Positions 16,872 through 25,252 of a stretch of 64,000 nucleotides of DNA are shown here, one piece after another. Every line of letters begins with the position of its first letter. Positions within the stretch are counted from its first letter, which is position 1. A model generated the notes under the pieces. That model had not been told where the DNA came from. It ran no database searches and saw nothing but the letters and a program-made list of their open reading frames with translations. Both the position numbers and the translations under genes were made by a program. Origin of the DNA: Hominimerdicola alba (GTDB lineage Bacteria; Bacillota; Clostridia; Oscillospirales; Ruminococcaceae); contig NZ_FOKQ01000005.1 of NCBI RefSeq assembly GCF_900112155.1, forward strand, positions 62,001 through 126,000, read 5' to 3'.

Positions 16872-17198
16872 TTATTTGCTCTTGGCTTTCTTATCCAGAA
16901 TAGCACTTTTAAGTGCGCCTGTGGGGTCTTTCACCAGTAGAACGATGACCCATACGACCAGAGCAAGCGCGATAACAGACAGACCAAGGAAAGTATCATT
17001 GAGCATATCAGCTGCCGCAGGCTGAAAATACTCAGCACCGCTTTCAAGATATTCGACTACTGCATCAACAAGCCACATCAGTGATGCGCCCCAGAACATA
17101 TACAGCAGAACGCCTGTTTTCAGCTTTCTTGCCTTTTCGCTTGAATACCAGATAACTGTGGATACCACAGCCGCAATTACAGTAATAAGAAGTGTCAT
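16872..17198 (-). CDS. Small three-helix membrane protein of the CODH-like operon (B)
   Basis: 108 residues with three hydrophobic segments (about 1-20, 28-46 and 72-92) and a basic C-terminus (ILDKKAKSK). No known family. It overlaps the upstream 130-residue gene by 4 nt (ATGA). It resembles that neighbour: both have a WG(G/A)S segment (MFWGASLMWLVDAVVEY here, MLWGGSGLLAFEHVW there), then an acidic/amphipathic loop and a last helix rich in V and W. They look like paralogous halves of one membrane complex, made together with the CODH-like protein. Confidence 0.7.
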   Translation of the reverse strand: MTLLITVIAAVVSTVIWYSSEKARKLKTGVLLYMFWGASLMWLVDAVVEYLESGAEYFQPAAADMLNDTFLGLSVIALALVVWVIVLLVKDPTGALKSAILDKKAKSK

Positions 17199-17587
17199 GC
17201 CGTTGCACCCGCTTTCTTTTCGGATTTATTATCGGAAGCTGTTATCTTATTTGATACTATCACCAGACCAGCCCATACGACGGTAACAAGTATCGCCATG
17301 GCAGATCCCGATGTCGCCATCTCGTGAAGCATTTCTGCGGTATCAGCGGGATCATTCGCCGCTGTCAGGAAAGGAAAGAACGGTGTGACCTCACCATGCC
17401 ATACGTGCTCAAAAGCAAGCAGTCCAGAACCGCCCCAGAGCATACCGTTGAGCCATTTCAGCTTATCGGCAAAGCTGAGTTTCAGCTCACCGCTTTTCTT
17501 ATTATCAGCGCTTTCCTTTTTCGCTGCCACTTTCTGTATAACAGTTGTAACTATCGCCTCTGTTGCAGGCACTATAAAACAAGCCAT
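17195..17587 (-). CDS. Small membrane protein of the CODH-like operon (A)
   Basis: 130 residues starting MACFIVPATEAIVTTVIQKV, an amphipathic or membrane-inserting start, then a charged stretch (AAKKESADNKKSGE), a membrane segment (LNGMLWGGSGLLAFEHVW) and a last one (SAMAILVTVVWAGLVIVSN). His-Val-Trp-His lies between them. It begins 15 nt after the CODH-like gene with AGGAATAAAA ahead of its ATG, and overlaps the next gene by 4 nt. I know no function; strict co-operonic position suggests an electron-transfer or anchoring partner, which is inference. Confidence 0.7.
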   Translation of the reverse strand: MACFIVPATEAIVTTVIQKVAAKKESADNKKSGELKLSFADKLKWLNGMLWGGSGLLAFEHVWHGEVTPFFPFLTAANDPADTAEMLHEMATSGSAMAILVTVVWAGLVIVSNKITASDNKSEKKAGATA

Positions 17588-17602
17588 TTTTATTCCTCCA
17601 TA

Positions 17603-19726
17603 TTATTTATCCCAACCAAGTGCTTTTCTCTTGGCTTTCATATCAGCAACTATCTTTTCGCCCAGCTTGACAGGGTCTGTATCAACATTCATGGACGAAC
17701 CGAGGGTTTCAAGTGTACCGTATTTCAGGAACTCGATAACATTCTTTGAGCCGTATATCTGGGCTTCAACGCAGTGATAAGAGCTTATGCCGTTCAGTCT
17801 GAATCCCAGCGCCGCATCTACGCCCTTTTCGTTGCCCCATTCGGGGGAAGAAAATGCAAAAGGCATCTCATACATCTTATGACCCAGCGCACCTGCAACT
17901 CCCGCAAATATTCCAGAAGAACGTGTATTATCGATACATTCACCTACGTGCCATACAGGGGGCAGATCGGGTTCAAGGAATTCTCTAAGGCTCTCTCCTG
18001 CTTTCTCCTTGCCCGATATTGCGCAGTATCCCAGCTTCATAAGCGGGAAGGAAGCACAGCCGTTGGAGATTATCAGAACATTGTTTTTCAGCAGAACGTC
18101 TGCAACATCTACGATGCACTTTTCGTACAGCACCTTGGGATTGTTACAGCCAACCATATTCACGATACCCAGAATTCTGCCATCCTTGATAGCTTCCGCA
18201 AGGGGCTTCATGCTGCCGAAACGTCTGTGGATATACTCCACCGAGAAACCGACTTCGGCTTCCACCTCGTAGGGCGGTATGTATACAGGTATACCCTTTC
18301 TTGCTTCAAAGCTCTCGATAGCACGGCGAACGATCTTCTCGGCGAGTGCCTTTGTCTCACCGATATTTGAATGATGATGATCGTATTCATAGCGTTCAGC
18401 ACCGGGAAGTCTTGCCGACTCACTGGTGGTAACGACGGTAGTCTTGAAGCAGTGTGCAACTTCCATAATGGAGGGGAATACGTCCTGAACATCGGCAACC
18501 CAGAGATCAAGAGCGCCTGTTCCCAGTACCAGTTCGGCGGAAACAGCATTTGAAAGGGGTATGACACCCGCGTATCTGTACATAGCCGAAAGTCCCGAAC
18601 AGCATATACCGTAAAAGCGTATGCCCTTTGCGCCTGCCTTTTTGGCGAGTTCTATCAGGTCTTCACGCTTTCCTGCTTCAACTATCTGGCTGACAAGCAG
18701 TGGCAGATGACCATGTACCGCGATATTTACATAACCCTTTTCAAGAGCACCGATATTTACCTTTGAAGTAACTCTGTCGCCTACACCGAACAAGCTGTCG
18801 GTTGCTATTGACGCGCCCACAACTCCCGAGAATGTGAAAGCAAGACCGCATCTCAAAAACTGCTGCATAACCGACTTCCAGTCGCCGTCAGTAGCACATC
18901 CCGATTTGTGATATGCCTCAAAAACCTCGTGGTATGCGCTTATGGGCAGGATATCCAGTTCTTTCCAGACTTCCTGTCTTTCGGGGACAGCACAGGCTGA
19001 GATGGTCTTGTACTCGCCGGGCACCGATCTTGACATATCTTCAAGAAGTGCATCAGCAAGGTCTTTCGCAACATTTTTCAGCTGACGGTTCTTCTGCTTT
19101 ATACCGAAAGCCTCAGCGGTGGAGCGTATCTTCTGCTCGCCAAGTATCGGCACATCCAGCTTACCCTCTGCCGCCCATTTCAGCGCCAGCATTACCTCTC
19201 TAGCGTGCATACCGTGCTGTGCAGCACCTGCCGCAGCTGAACGCAGTAGATTCCTCGCAACGATAAGATCAGCATCAGCACCGCATATACCCTTAGGAGA
19301 TTTTGCAGTGATTCGACATGGACCCATGTTGCATATCTTACAGCATATACCCGCAAGTCCGAAATTACACTGGGGTTTCTGCTGATCAAAACGGTCGAAA
19401 GCAGTATCAATACCAAGCTGCTCCATACGCAGCAGCATCTCCCTTACAGCAGGGTCAGGGGTCTGATCGATGACATCCTGTTTCGAGGGAAAAGTCTTTT
19501 TATACTCCGTAACAGCATTCATATAGTCCCTGATGAATGCCTGCGGGTCATCAGCTTCACCCTCACCGTGGCTTGCCTTCAGTATCACAGTCGGGATACC
19601 GTGTTCATCAAAACCTATGATATTTCTGTGTGAATGGATATGCGCAGGTGAATGATGGTCATGCTCGTGCTCATGTTCGTGATGATGCTCATGTTCATGA
19701 CAGTGGTTATGTTTTTTCTCGCTCAT
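17603..19726 (-). CDS. CO-dehydrogenase-like (CooS) iron-sulphur protein with His-rich N-terminus
   Basis: 707 residues of the anaerobic Ni-CO-dehydrogenase/hybrid-cluster superfamily. D- and B-cluster cysteines are all present: C120, C128, C129, C132, C137, C148. C-cluster ligands present are H340 (VHGHLP), C375/C376 (GICCSG), C527 (GCNNPK), C557 (NGCAS) and C597 (HVGECIDN), and the catalytic Lys is K634. The sixth site, the Cys of the DVQC/DYQC motif, is Asp here (D415 in VADVQD). That may mean an altered active cluster. Residues 6-33 are a His/Glu repeat with about 16 His, absent from standard CooS and like metal-storage tails. No acetyl-CoA synthase, CooC, CooF or hydrogenase genes are near. 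It has its own promoter and is followed by two membrane-protein genes. Confidence 0.85.
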   Translation of the reverse strand: MSEKKHNHCHEHEHHHEHEHEHDHHSPAHIHSHRNIIGFDEHGIPTVILKASHGEGEADDPQAFIRDYMNAVTEYKKTFPSKQDVIDQTPDPAVREMLLRMEQLGIDTAFDRFDQQKPQCNFGLAGICCKICNMGPCRITAKSPKGICGADADLIVARNLLRSAAAGAAQHGMHAREVMLALKWAAEGKLDVPILGEQKIRSTAEAFGIKQKNRQLKNVAKDLADALLEDMSRSVPGEYKTISACAVPERQEVWKELDILPISAYHEVFEAYHKSGCATDGDWKSVMQQFLRCGLAFTFSGVVGASIATDSLFGVGDRVTSKVNIGALEKGYVNIAVHGHLPLLVSQIVEAGKREDLIELAKKAGAKGIRFYGICCSGLSAMYRYAGVIPLSNAVSAELVLGTGALDLWVADVQDVFPSIMEVAHCFKTTVVTTSESARLPGAERYEYDHHHSNIGETKALAEKIVRRAIESFEARKGIPVYIPPYEVEAEVGFSVEYIHRRFGSMKPLAEAIKDGRILGIVNMVGCNNPKVLYEKCIVDVADVLLKNNVLIISNGCASFPLMKLGYCAISGKEKAGESLREFLEPDLPPVWHVGECIDNTRSSGIFAGVAGALGHKMYEMPFAFSSPEWGNEKGVDAALGFRLNGISSYHCVEAQIYGSKNVIEFLKYGTLETLGSSMNVDTDPVKLGEKIVADMKAKRKALGWDK

Positions 19727-19760
19727 AATACCAGCCTCTCATTAAATTTATCAGTTTTAT

Positions 19761-19789
19761 ATTATATCACAATAGTATGAATTTTTCAA
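19761..19789 (-). promoter_or_regulatory. Promoter of the CODH-like operon
   Basis: On the minus strand TTGAAA (19784-19789) and TATAAT (19761-19766) are 17 nt apart, 35 nt before the start codon. It separates this operon from the ABC operon upstream. Confidence 0.75.
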
Positions 19790-19819
19790 TTAAAGGTCGG
19801 TAAATTAATGCACAATAAA

Positions 19820-20590
19820 TCAGATATAATACTCTATATATTCGTCGGTCTTCATATTGAAAAGTTCAAATATACGGTCACGGACGTATAAAAAGTTTTC
19901 GCCTGTCCTGTTGCGGTGTTCGCCCAGTGGTACTTTTACGATACTCTTTATCCTGCCGGGATCTGCCATCATTACAACTATCCTGTCAGCCAGATATACC
20001 GCTTCTTCGATATCGTGGGTAACAAAAATGATAGTCTTTTTCTCTTCATGAGAGATACTGAGGATATCTTCCTGAAGTTTCATTCTTGTGATAGCGTCAA
20101 GCGCACCAAATGGTTCATCCATAAAGATGATATCAGGGTCTACCGCCAGACCTCTTGCGATAGCAACTCTCTGCTGCTGACCGCCCGAAAGCTGCTTGGG
20201 ATAGCGCTTTTCATACCCGCTGAGTCCCACCAGTTCCAGATACTTCTGTGCTATGGCAGCACGTTCAGACTTGGGAACTTTTTTGGACTCAAGTCCCAGT
20301 TCAACATTCTTCTGAACATTTCTCCAAGGGAGAAGTCCGTAGTTCTGGAAAATTGTTATATTGTTTATGGAGGGCGCAGATACTTCCTTTCCGTCTATCT
20401 TAACGCTTCCGCTGTTGACCTTTTCAAAACCCGCAAGAGCATTCAGCAGTGTGCTTTTTCCGCAGCCAGAGGGTCCCAGCAGGCATATGAACTCTCCCTT
20501 TTCGATGCTGAGAGATACATTATCAAGGGCAACAAATTCCTTGCCGTCCTGAACATAATTCTTGCAGGCTTCTTTGACCTCAATATACAT
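19820..20590 (-). CDS. ABC transporter ATPase, nitrate/sulfonate/taurine (SsuB/TauB) type
   Basis: 256 residues. The start at 20590 overlaps the permease stop (TGATG) and follows GGGGAGG; an upstream start at 20608 would include that site. Walker A is LLGPSGCGKSTLL, the Q-loop is TIFQNYGLLPWR, the signature LSGGQQQRVAIARGLA and Walker B IIFMDEPFGALD; the H-loop is FVTHDIEEAVYLADR. The LLPWR and DEPFGALDA wording is typical of the SsuB/TauB/NrtD group. It powers the permease and lipoprotein encoded just upstream. The substrate is unknown. Confidence 0.92.
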   Translation of the reverse strand: MYIEVKEACKNYVQDGKEFVALDNVSLSIEKGEFICLLGPSGCGKSTLLNALAGFEKVNSGSVKIDGKEVSAPSINNITIFQNYGLLPWRNVQKNVELGLESKKVPKSERAAIAQKYLELVGLSGYEKRYPKQLSGGQQQRVAIARGLAVDPDIIFMDEPFGALDAITRMKLQEDILSISHEEKKTIIFVTHDIEEAVYLADRIVVMMADPGRIKSIVKVPLGEHRNRTGENFLYVRDRIFELFNMKTDEYIEYYI

Positions 20591-21357
20591 CACGCAGCAC
20601 CTCCCCATGATTTAAGTATCACCTTTTCAATGATTTTCAGCAGACCGTCAAGCAGTATACCGATTATACCGATAACGAGTATCGTTGCAAGCAGTATATC
20701 CGCGCGGATGTTGTTTCTCGCATCGATTATCTGATAACCGAGACCAGACTGTGCGCCAACCATTTCGCCTGCAACCAGGAATATCCATGCAGTTCCCAGC
20801 GCAAGGTGGATACCGTTTGCTATCTGGGGAAAAGCCGCAGGGAAAATCACTTTCCATGTCAGCGCAGGCTGTTTTATACCGAAGTTCTTTGAAACTTTCA
20901 GGTATACCGGGTCGATATTACCCACCGCCGATACTGTTGACAGCAAAACAGGGAAAAATGCCGCAATAAATATGATAACGATAGCAGGAACATCACCGAT
21001 ACCGAACAGCAGAACGATAAATGGCATCCATGCTGTAGGTGATATAGGTCTCAAAAGCTGCACCGCAGGATTGATATACTGAAAAAGCTTTGGTATCCTG
21101 CCCAGTATCAGACCCAGTACCACCGCAACTATAACCGAGCTGAAATATCCCGTAACGAAACGGTACATACTTGTCTTTATGTTTTCAAACAGTTTTCCGT
21201 TCTCTATCAATTCTATTAGAGCATCAAATGCCATTTTAGGCGACGGGAACAGTGCCTTGTCATAACTGCTGACAGTGAACAGCAGCTGCCATATCAATAT
21301 CAGTATCGAGACCGATATAATAACATTTTTCAGAGAGAGTAATTTTTTCAAATTCAT
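20590..21357 (-). CDS. ABC transporter permease, SsuC/TauC type
   Basis: 255 residues with about six membrane helices and the EAA-type coupling loop (FGIKQPALTWKVIFPAAFPQIANGIHLALG). The sequence LLRPISPTAWMPFIVLLFG is characteristic of the nitrate/sulfonate/taurine permeases. ATG 21357 is preferred; a GTG immediately before it gives one more residue, and ribosome-binding spacing does not settle it. The gene starts 10 nt after the binding-protein gene and overlaps the ATPase gene, so the three form one transport operon. Confidence 0.92.
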   Translation of the reverse strand: MNLKKLLSLKNVIISVSILILIWQLLFTVSSYDKALFPSPKMAFDALIELIENGKLFENIKTSMYRFVTGYFSSVIVAVVLGLILGRIPKLFQYINPAVQLLRPISPTAWMPFIVLLFGIGDVPAIVIIFIAAFFPVLLSTVSAVGNIDPVYLKVSKNFGIKQPALTWKVIFPAAFPQIANGIHLALGTAWIFLVAGEMVGAQSGLGYQIIDARNNIRADILLATILVIGIIGILLDGLLKIIEKVILKSWGGAA

Positions 21358-21366
21358 CACGCCTTA

Positions 21367-22293
21367 TCAAAAATCATTTTTTACAAAATCCGCATAAGCA
21401 GGAGGGTTATCGGAAAGTCCGTACTCCTTGACTTTATCTGCAAGCTCGTTGTAAGCTTCCTCTGTTATGTCAAGATCGTTGTAGGATATCCACTGCAGAG
21501 ATGTATCAAGCACGTCATCTGTCTGATTCAGGTACTTCTTTGCCACTTCTTTTGCTTTTTCCTTATCCAGGGCATTTCCTGCCGACTTATAGCTTTCAAC
21601 AAAAGACTTTGCATCATCATAGCGCTCATCAATGAACTTGTCAGTCAGCACCAGTCCGCAGCAGAGGGATTCTTCCCAAAGCTCTTCAGAACTGAAAAGT
21701 ACCTTTCCTACACCAAGGTTCACGCCCATAGCGCCAAAGGGTTCAGCAACGCAGTAACCGTCTATCTGACCGCTTGCCAGAGCGGAGGGCATCTCGGTGG
21801 GCGCAAGCTCTGTAACATTTACATCGCCGATATTAAGACCCGCTGTTGCCAGAGCATCATTCAGCAGTATATTGTGCGATGACTGTCTGTGAGGTATTGC
21901 AAAGGTCTTGCCTTTAAGGTCAGCGGCAGAATCAATATCGTTTGAAACAACGATAACATTTCCGTCACGGTGTCCCAGTGCAACTGCTTTCACCCCTATG
22001 CCTTCCTCCTTGGATTTCATCGCAAGCTCTATCAGCACCGATGCTCCGTCAACTCTGTTTGAATTGAGAGCATCCAGCAATTCTGCCCATGAACCGTACT
22101 TTACAAGCTCAACTTTCAGCCCCGATTCCTTTTCAAGCTCCTCAGCTTCTTCCAAAACTGCCAGCGAATGAGTGATGGGGAGATACGCTATCTTTATTGT
22201 GTTTTCACTATCCTTACTATCTGATTTTCCGCAGGAAACAGCAGAAAACGCCAGTGCGGCGGAAATAATAAATGCAGGTAATCTTTTCTTCAT
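21367..22293 (-). CDS. ABC transporter substrate-binding lipoprotein, NMT1/SsuA-like
   Basis: 308 residues with a lipoprotein signal (AFSAVSC, Cys21) and a type II binding-protein fold of the NMT1/SsuA/NrtA group: IKIAYLPITHSLAVL, the short FAIPHRQSSHNILLNDAL hinge region and SALASGQIDGYCVAEPFGA. Relatives bind nitrate, bicarbonate, sulfonates, taurine or thiamine precursors, so the ligand is open. It is the first gene of the operon and lies directly upstream of the CODH-like operon in the same direction. Confidence 0.88.
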   Translation of the reverse strand: MKKRLPAFIISAALAFSAVSCGKSDSKDSENTIKIAYLPITHSLAVLEEAEELEKESGLKVELVKYGSWAELLDALNSNRVDGASVLIELAMKSKEEGIGVKAVALGHRDGNVIVVSNDIDSAADLKGKTFAIPHRQSSHNILLNDALATAGLNIGDVNVTELAPTEMPSALASGQIDGYCVAEPFGAMGVNLGVGKVLFSSEELWEESLCCGLVLTDKFIDERYDDAKSFVESYKSAGNALDKEKAKEVAKKYLNQTDDVLDTSLQWISYNDLDITEEAYNELADKVKEYGLSDNPPAYADFVKNDF

Positions 22294-22355
22294 AATAATA
22301 TTCTTCCTTTCAGTATCAATAATTTGATTTCGTTATTATAATAATACCTATCTTT

Positions 22356-22384
22356 AATATAACTAAACATATAAATTATCTCAA
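22356..22384 (-). promoter_or_regulatory. Promoter of the ABC transporter operon
   Basis: On the minus strand TTGAGA (22379-22384) and TATATT (22356-22361) are 17 nt apart. Just upstream is an unassigned CCTACCAAACCTATATGAAA stretch (22391-22410). The rest of 22294-22600 shows nothing else. Confidence 0.5.
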
Positions 22385-22602
22385 ATATATATTTCATATA
22401 GGTTTGGTAGGCTTTGCTTATTATACATCATAAATACGCCTCTGTCAAGAGAAAAAACAGCGTCCAAAAAAAAGTCGTACAAATTACTACAATTTTACTA
22501 GGAATTAGAAAAATTAATTGTGATTATTCACACAATCAAGGCTTCATTTCAAGATCAATACGCTAATACGAAAGCATTTTCAATTAATAATGTGATAGAT
22601 GG

Positions 22603-22631
22603 TTGACTTACCTACTGTGATTGGATATAAT
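22603..22631 (+). promoter_or_regulatory. Promoter of the YibE/F pair
   Basis: TTGACT (22603-22608) and TATAAT (22626-22631) are 17 nt apart. It rules out the longer reading frame that begins at 22599. Confidence 0.8.
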
Positions 22632-22676
22632 AATAATGGGCATAATTTTGAAATACTAACAAGGAAGATGATAGAT

Positions 22677-23822
22677 ATGAACTTAAATATTCTGCTGAAA
22701 AAAATCGGCAGAAAACGAGCGGTATCTTTTTTGATACTGTTCATTATTTGCATCGGGGCGGTGATATTCACCGGGAACGACTATTTTCTTTATGACAGGA
22801 CTATAGCCGAGGTCGTTTCGGTATCGGAAGACTTCACACGATCTTCCCCTGCCCTGATAAATTCAACTGAGTACCAGTACACTCAGCGGCTGACAGTTGA
22901 AATTAAAAACGGCGAGCACAAGGGTGAACTTGCAACAGTGACAAATAAATATTCTTCCTCACTTGTGACCGATGAAAAATTCTCAAAGGGCGATAAGTTA
23001 TTTGTCGATGTCAATAGTTCGGGCGAAGAGCTAAAGGCCGTATGTACGGGTGTAAAGCGTGATGTTTATGCTGTCGGTGTCACTATGCTTTTCGTGCTGA
23101 CCATTGTGATGGTCGGCGGTAAAAAAGGTACATTGTCCCTGCTTTCAGTGACATTAAACGCGCTGATCTTCGCCGTTGCCATCGAATTTTATTACAAAGG
23201 TCTCAACCTCTTCGGACTTTGTCTTGTGGCGACAGTGCTTTTCACTGTGTCATCACTGGTCATCGTCAGCGGTATCAACAGAAAAACTGCGGCTGCAGTG
23301 GTATCTGCGCTGTGCGGAACTGCTGTAACAATCGCTATAGCCTACATCGTACTGAAACTCACAAAAGGCAGAGGCGTGCGCTTCGATCAGATGCAGTACC
23401 TTATCAAACCATATGAGGAGATCTTCATATCCGAACTGCTTGTGGGCGGTCTGGGTGCGATAATGGATATCTCCATAACCATGTCATCATCAATGTCAGA
23501 ACTTATAGACAGAGACAGCAGTATCACTTTTTCCGCTCTCAGGCATTCGGGACGTGAGATTGGCAAGGATATCATGGGCACCATGACTAACGTACTGCTT
23601 TTTACCTACGTATGCGGCTGCATACCACTGGTAATTCTGGCACTCAGGAACAATGTTACGCTTACTGACGTTCTCAACAATTACCTCGACCTTGAAATAG
23701 TCCGTGCTTTCGTAGGCGGCATAGGCATAGTCCTCTCGATACCAATTGCCATTTTCATTTCGACCCATATGCTGAAAGGCAAGGAAAGCATGACCTCTCA
23801 GCCGAAAGAAGGCGATGCGTAA
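22677..23822 (+). CDS. YibE/F-family membrane protein
   Basis: 381 residues from ATG 22677, 11 nt after AAGGA. One N-terminal membrane segment precedes an extracytoplasmic domain (about 40-135, TIAEVVSVSEDF, GELATVTNKYSSS) and about six helices. The conserved YibE/F core is visible: SELLVGGLGAIMDISITMSSSMSELI and GREIGKDIMGTMTNVLLFTYVC. The family is widespread in Firmicutes and its transport role is not established. The next gene overlaps its stop (TAATG) and is a shorter member of the same family, so the two may form a heteromeric complex. Confidence 0.88.
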   Translation: MNLNILLKKIGRKRAVSFLILFIICIGAVIFTGNDYFLYDRTIAEVVSVSEDFTRSSPALINSTEYQYTQRLTVEIKNGEHKGELATVTNKYSSSLVTDEKFSKGDKLFVDVNSSGEELKAVCTGVKRDVYAVGVTMLFVLTIVMVGGKKGTLSLLSVTLNALIFAVAIEFYYKGLNLFGLCLVATVLFTVSSLVIVSGINRKTAAAVVSALCGTAVTIAIAYIVLKLTKGRGVRFDQMQYLIKPYEEIFISELLVGGLGAIMDISITMSSSMSELIDRDSSITFSALRHSGREIGKDIMGTMTNVLLFTYVCGCIPLVILALRNNVTLTDVLNNYLDLEIVRAFVGGIGIVLSIPIAIFISTHMLKGKESMTSQPKEGDA

Positions 23823-24652
23823 TGGAATTCATACTGGGAATTATACTTTTCATACTTATGATAGCAGTTGGCGGTGTCAGGGGCGCCAAGACCTTCGCTG
23901 CAATGTATGGAAACATCATCATACTGATAATAACCGTCTTCCTGATAGCCTGCGGAGTTAATGCCGTTGCCGTGACGTTAGCGGGCTGTGCAGTCATAGG
24001 CGTAGTGATACTTTTCTGGATAAACGGCGTTAACATCAAGACCGTGACAGCATTTGCGGCGATAGCAGCGGTGCTTCTGCTGTTTGCGGCAGTAATGCTG
24101 TATATAGGTTCAAGCTCACATATTCAGGGATTTGCCGATGAAAACACCGAAGAGATATGCTGGTACAGTCCTGATATCGGACTGGATATGCGGCAAGTCA
24201 CCCTTGCCATGATGCTGACAGGACTTATCGGCGCCATAACTGATACCGCTATCGCCATAACCTCGGCGCTGTTTGAAGTCCATGAGAATAATCCCCACCT
24301 CACCATGAGCGAACTGTTCATCTCGGGCATGAACATTGGCAGAGATATAATCGGCACTACCACCAACACCCTCCTGTTCGCCTACATCGGTGAATTCATG
24401 ACACTTGTTATCTGGTTCCGTGAATACGAGTACCCATTCTCCGAGATAATCAACTCAAAGGTATTCTGCCAGGATTTTCTTCAGATAGTATCCAGCGGTG
24501 CGGGGTGCATGATGATTATACCTGTTGCTGCCCTGTTCATGGCATACAGTCTGACCCACAGAAAACCTCATGATAACGAAAATGAAACACTCTCCTCCGC
24601 GGACTGTGAGACCGCAGATTCAGCCAGTGTGAATAACAGTTCAGCAGGCTGA
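23822..24652 (+). CDS. YibE/F-family membrane protein, short paralogue
   Basis: 276 residues, beginning inside the stop codon of the preceding paralogue. It lacks the N-terminal soluble domain and keeps about seven membrane helices and the core motifs LTGLIGAITDTAIAITSALFEV and GMNIGRDIIGTTTNTLLFAYIGEF. The C-terminus is a soluble acidic/Ser tail. The pairing of a long and a short YibE/F gene is commonly seen in clostridia; function unknown. Confidence 0.88.
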   Translation: MEFILGIILFILMIAVGGVRGAKTFAAMYGNIIILIITVFLIACGVNAVAVTLAGCAVIGVVILFWINGVNIKTVTAFAAIAAVLLLFAAVMLYIGSSSHIQGFADENTEEICWYSPDIGLDMRQVTLAMMLTGLIGAITDTAIAITSALFEVHENNPHLTMSELFISGMNIGRDIIGTTTNTLLFAYIGEFMTLVIWFREYEYPFSEIINSKVFCQDFLQIVSSGAGCMMIIPVAALFMAYSLTHRKPHDNENETLSSADCETADSASVNNSSAG

Positions 24653-24672
24653 AAAATAATATACTAAAAAAT

Positions 24673-24713
24673 GTAAGCTATTCAAAAAGAGTTTCGGATA
24701 GCTTACTTTTTCT
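24673..24713 (+). terminator. Terminator of the YibE/F operon
   Basis: GTAAGCTAT pairs with ATAGCTTAC, followed by T5CT. Confidence 0.75.
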
Positions 24714-24737
24714 TTGTCTATTTTTACAAAATTAATT

Positions 24738-24752
24738 TGAGAGTAGCTCTCA
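24738..24752. promoter_or_regulatory. Palindrome upstream of the zinc genes, possible operator
   Basis: TGAGAG-TAG-CTCTCA is a 15-bp palindrome 34 nt upstream of the -35 box of the zinc-uptake genes. It could bind a regulator such as Zur, but it is not a close match to a site I know. Confidence 0.3.
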
Positions 24753-24786
24753 TTTTAGCGAATGAATAGAATATACCGCAGGATCA

Positions 24787-24815
24787 TTGACAAAAAGAAT
24801 ATGAGCATATATAAT
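24787..24815 (+). promoter_or_regulatory. Promoter of the zinc-uptake genes
   Basis: TTGACA (24787-24792) and TATAAT (24810-24815) are 17 nt apart, 35 nt before the ATG at 24851. Confidence 0.8.
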
Positions 24816-24850
24816 ATAAAACCGAAACAGATTATGCGAGGTGAGCAGAT

Positions 24851-25153
24851 ATGTCAAAGAGAAGAAATATAGCCCTATCATGGATAGTAGCGACAGTATT
24901 CAGCCTTGTGATATTCTGCTCATCTGCATTTATCATCGTTCACGCCGAGCATGACTGCGGCGGTGAGGACTGCTCTGTATGCTTGGAACTTGCAAAGCTT
25001 CACAAAACACTTCATGAACTTGGTACAGCAGTTGCAGGTACGATCATACTCGCTCTTATGACCTTTATCATTGCAGCACTATGCAAGATCACAGTCTGCT
25101 CCCGCCACGCACATATAACTCTTATTTCCCTTAAAGTGGAGCTTCTGGATTGA
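24851..25153 (+). CDS. Small membrane protein with Cys/His motif, zinc-locus associated
   Basis: 100 residues. A first hydrophobic segment (about 10-30) is followed by an extracytoplasmic HAEHDCGGEDCSVCLELAKL motif, with two His and three Cys that could bind a metal, then a second membrane segment (about 60-80). Short proteins with an HxCxGExCxxC motif occur beside zinc ABC-transporter genes in many clostridia; their job is unknown. It is the first gene behind the promoter at 24787 and lies 99 nt before the zinc-binding lipoprotein gene. Zinc sensing or delivery is inferred. Confidence 0.7.
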   Translation: MSKRRNIALSWIVATVFSLVIFCSSAFIIVHAEHDCGGEDCSVCLELAKLHKTLHELGTAVAGTIILALMTFIIAALCKITVCSRHAHITLISLKVELLD

Positions 25154-25252
25154 ATAGCAAAACCATATAATAGTATGTAAATTACATTCAAGGGTAAGTG
25201 CGCACATTTTTCTGTGCCCTTATCAGGTTATTCGATTCGGAGGTTCAATTTT

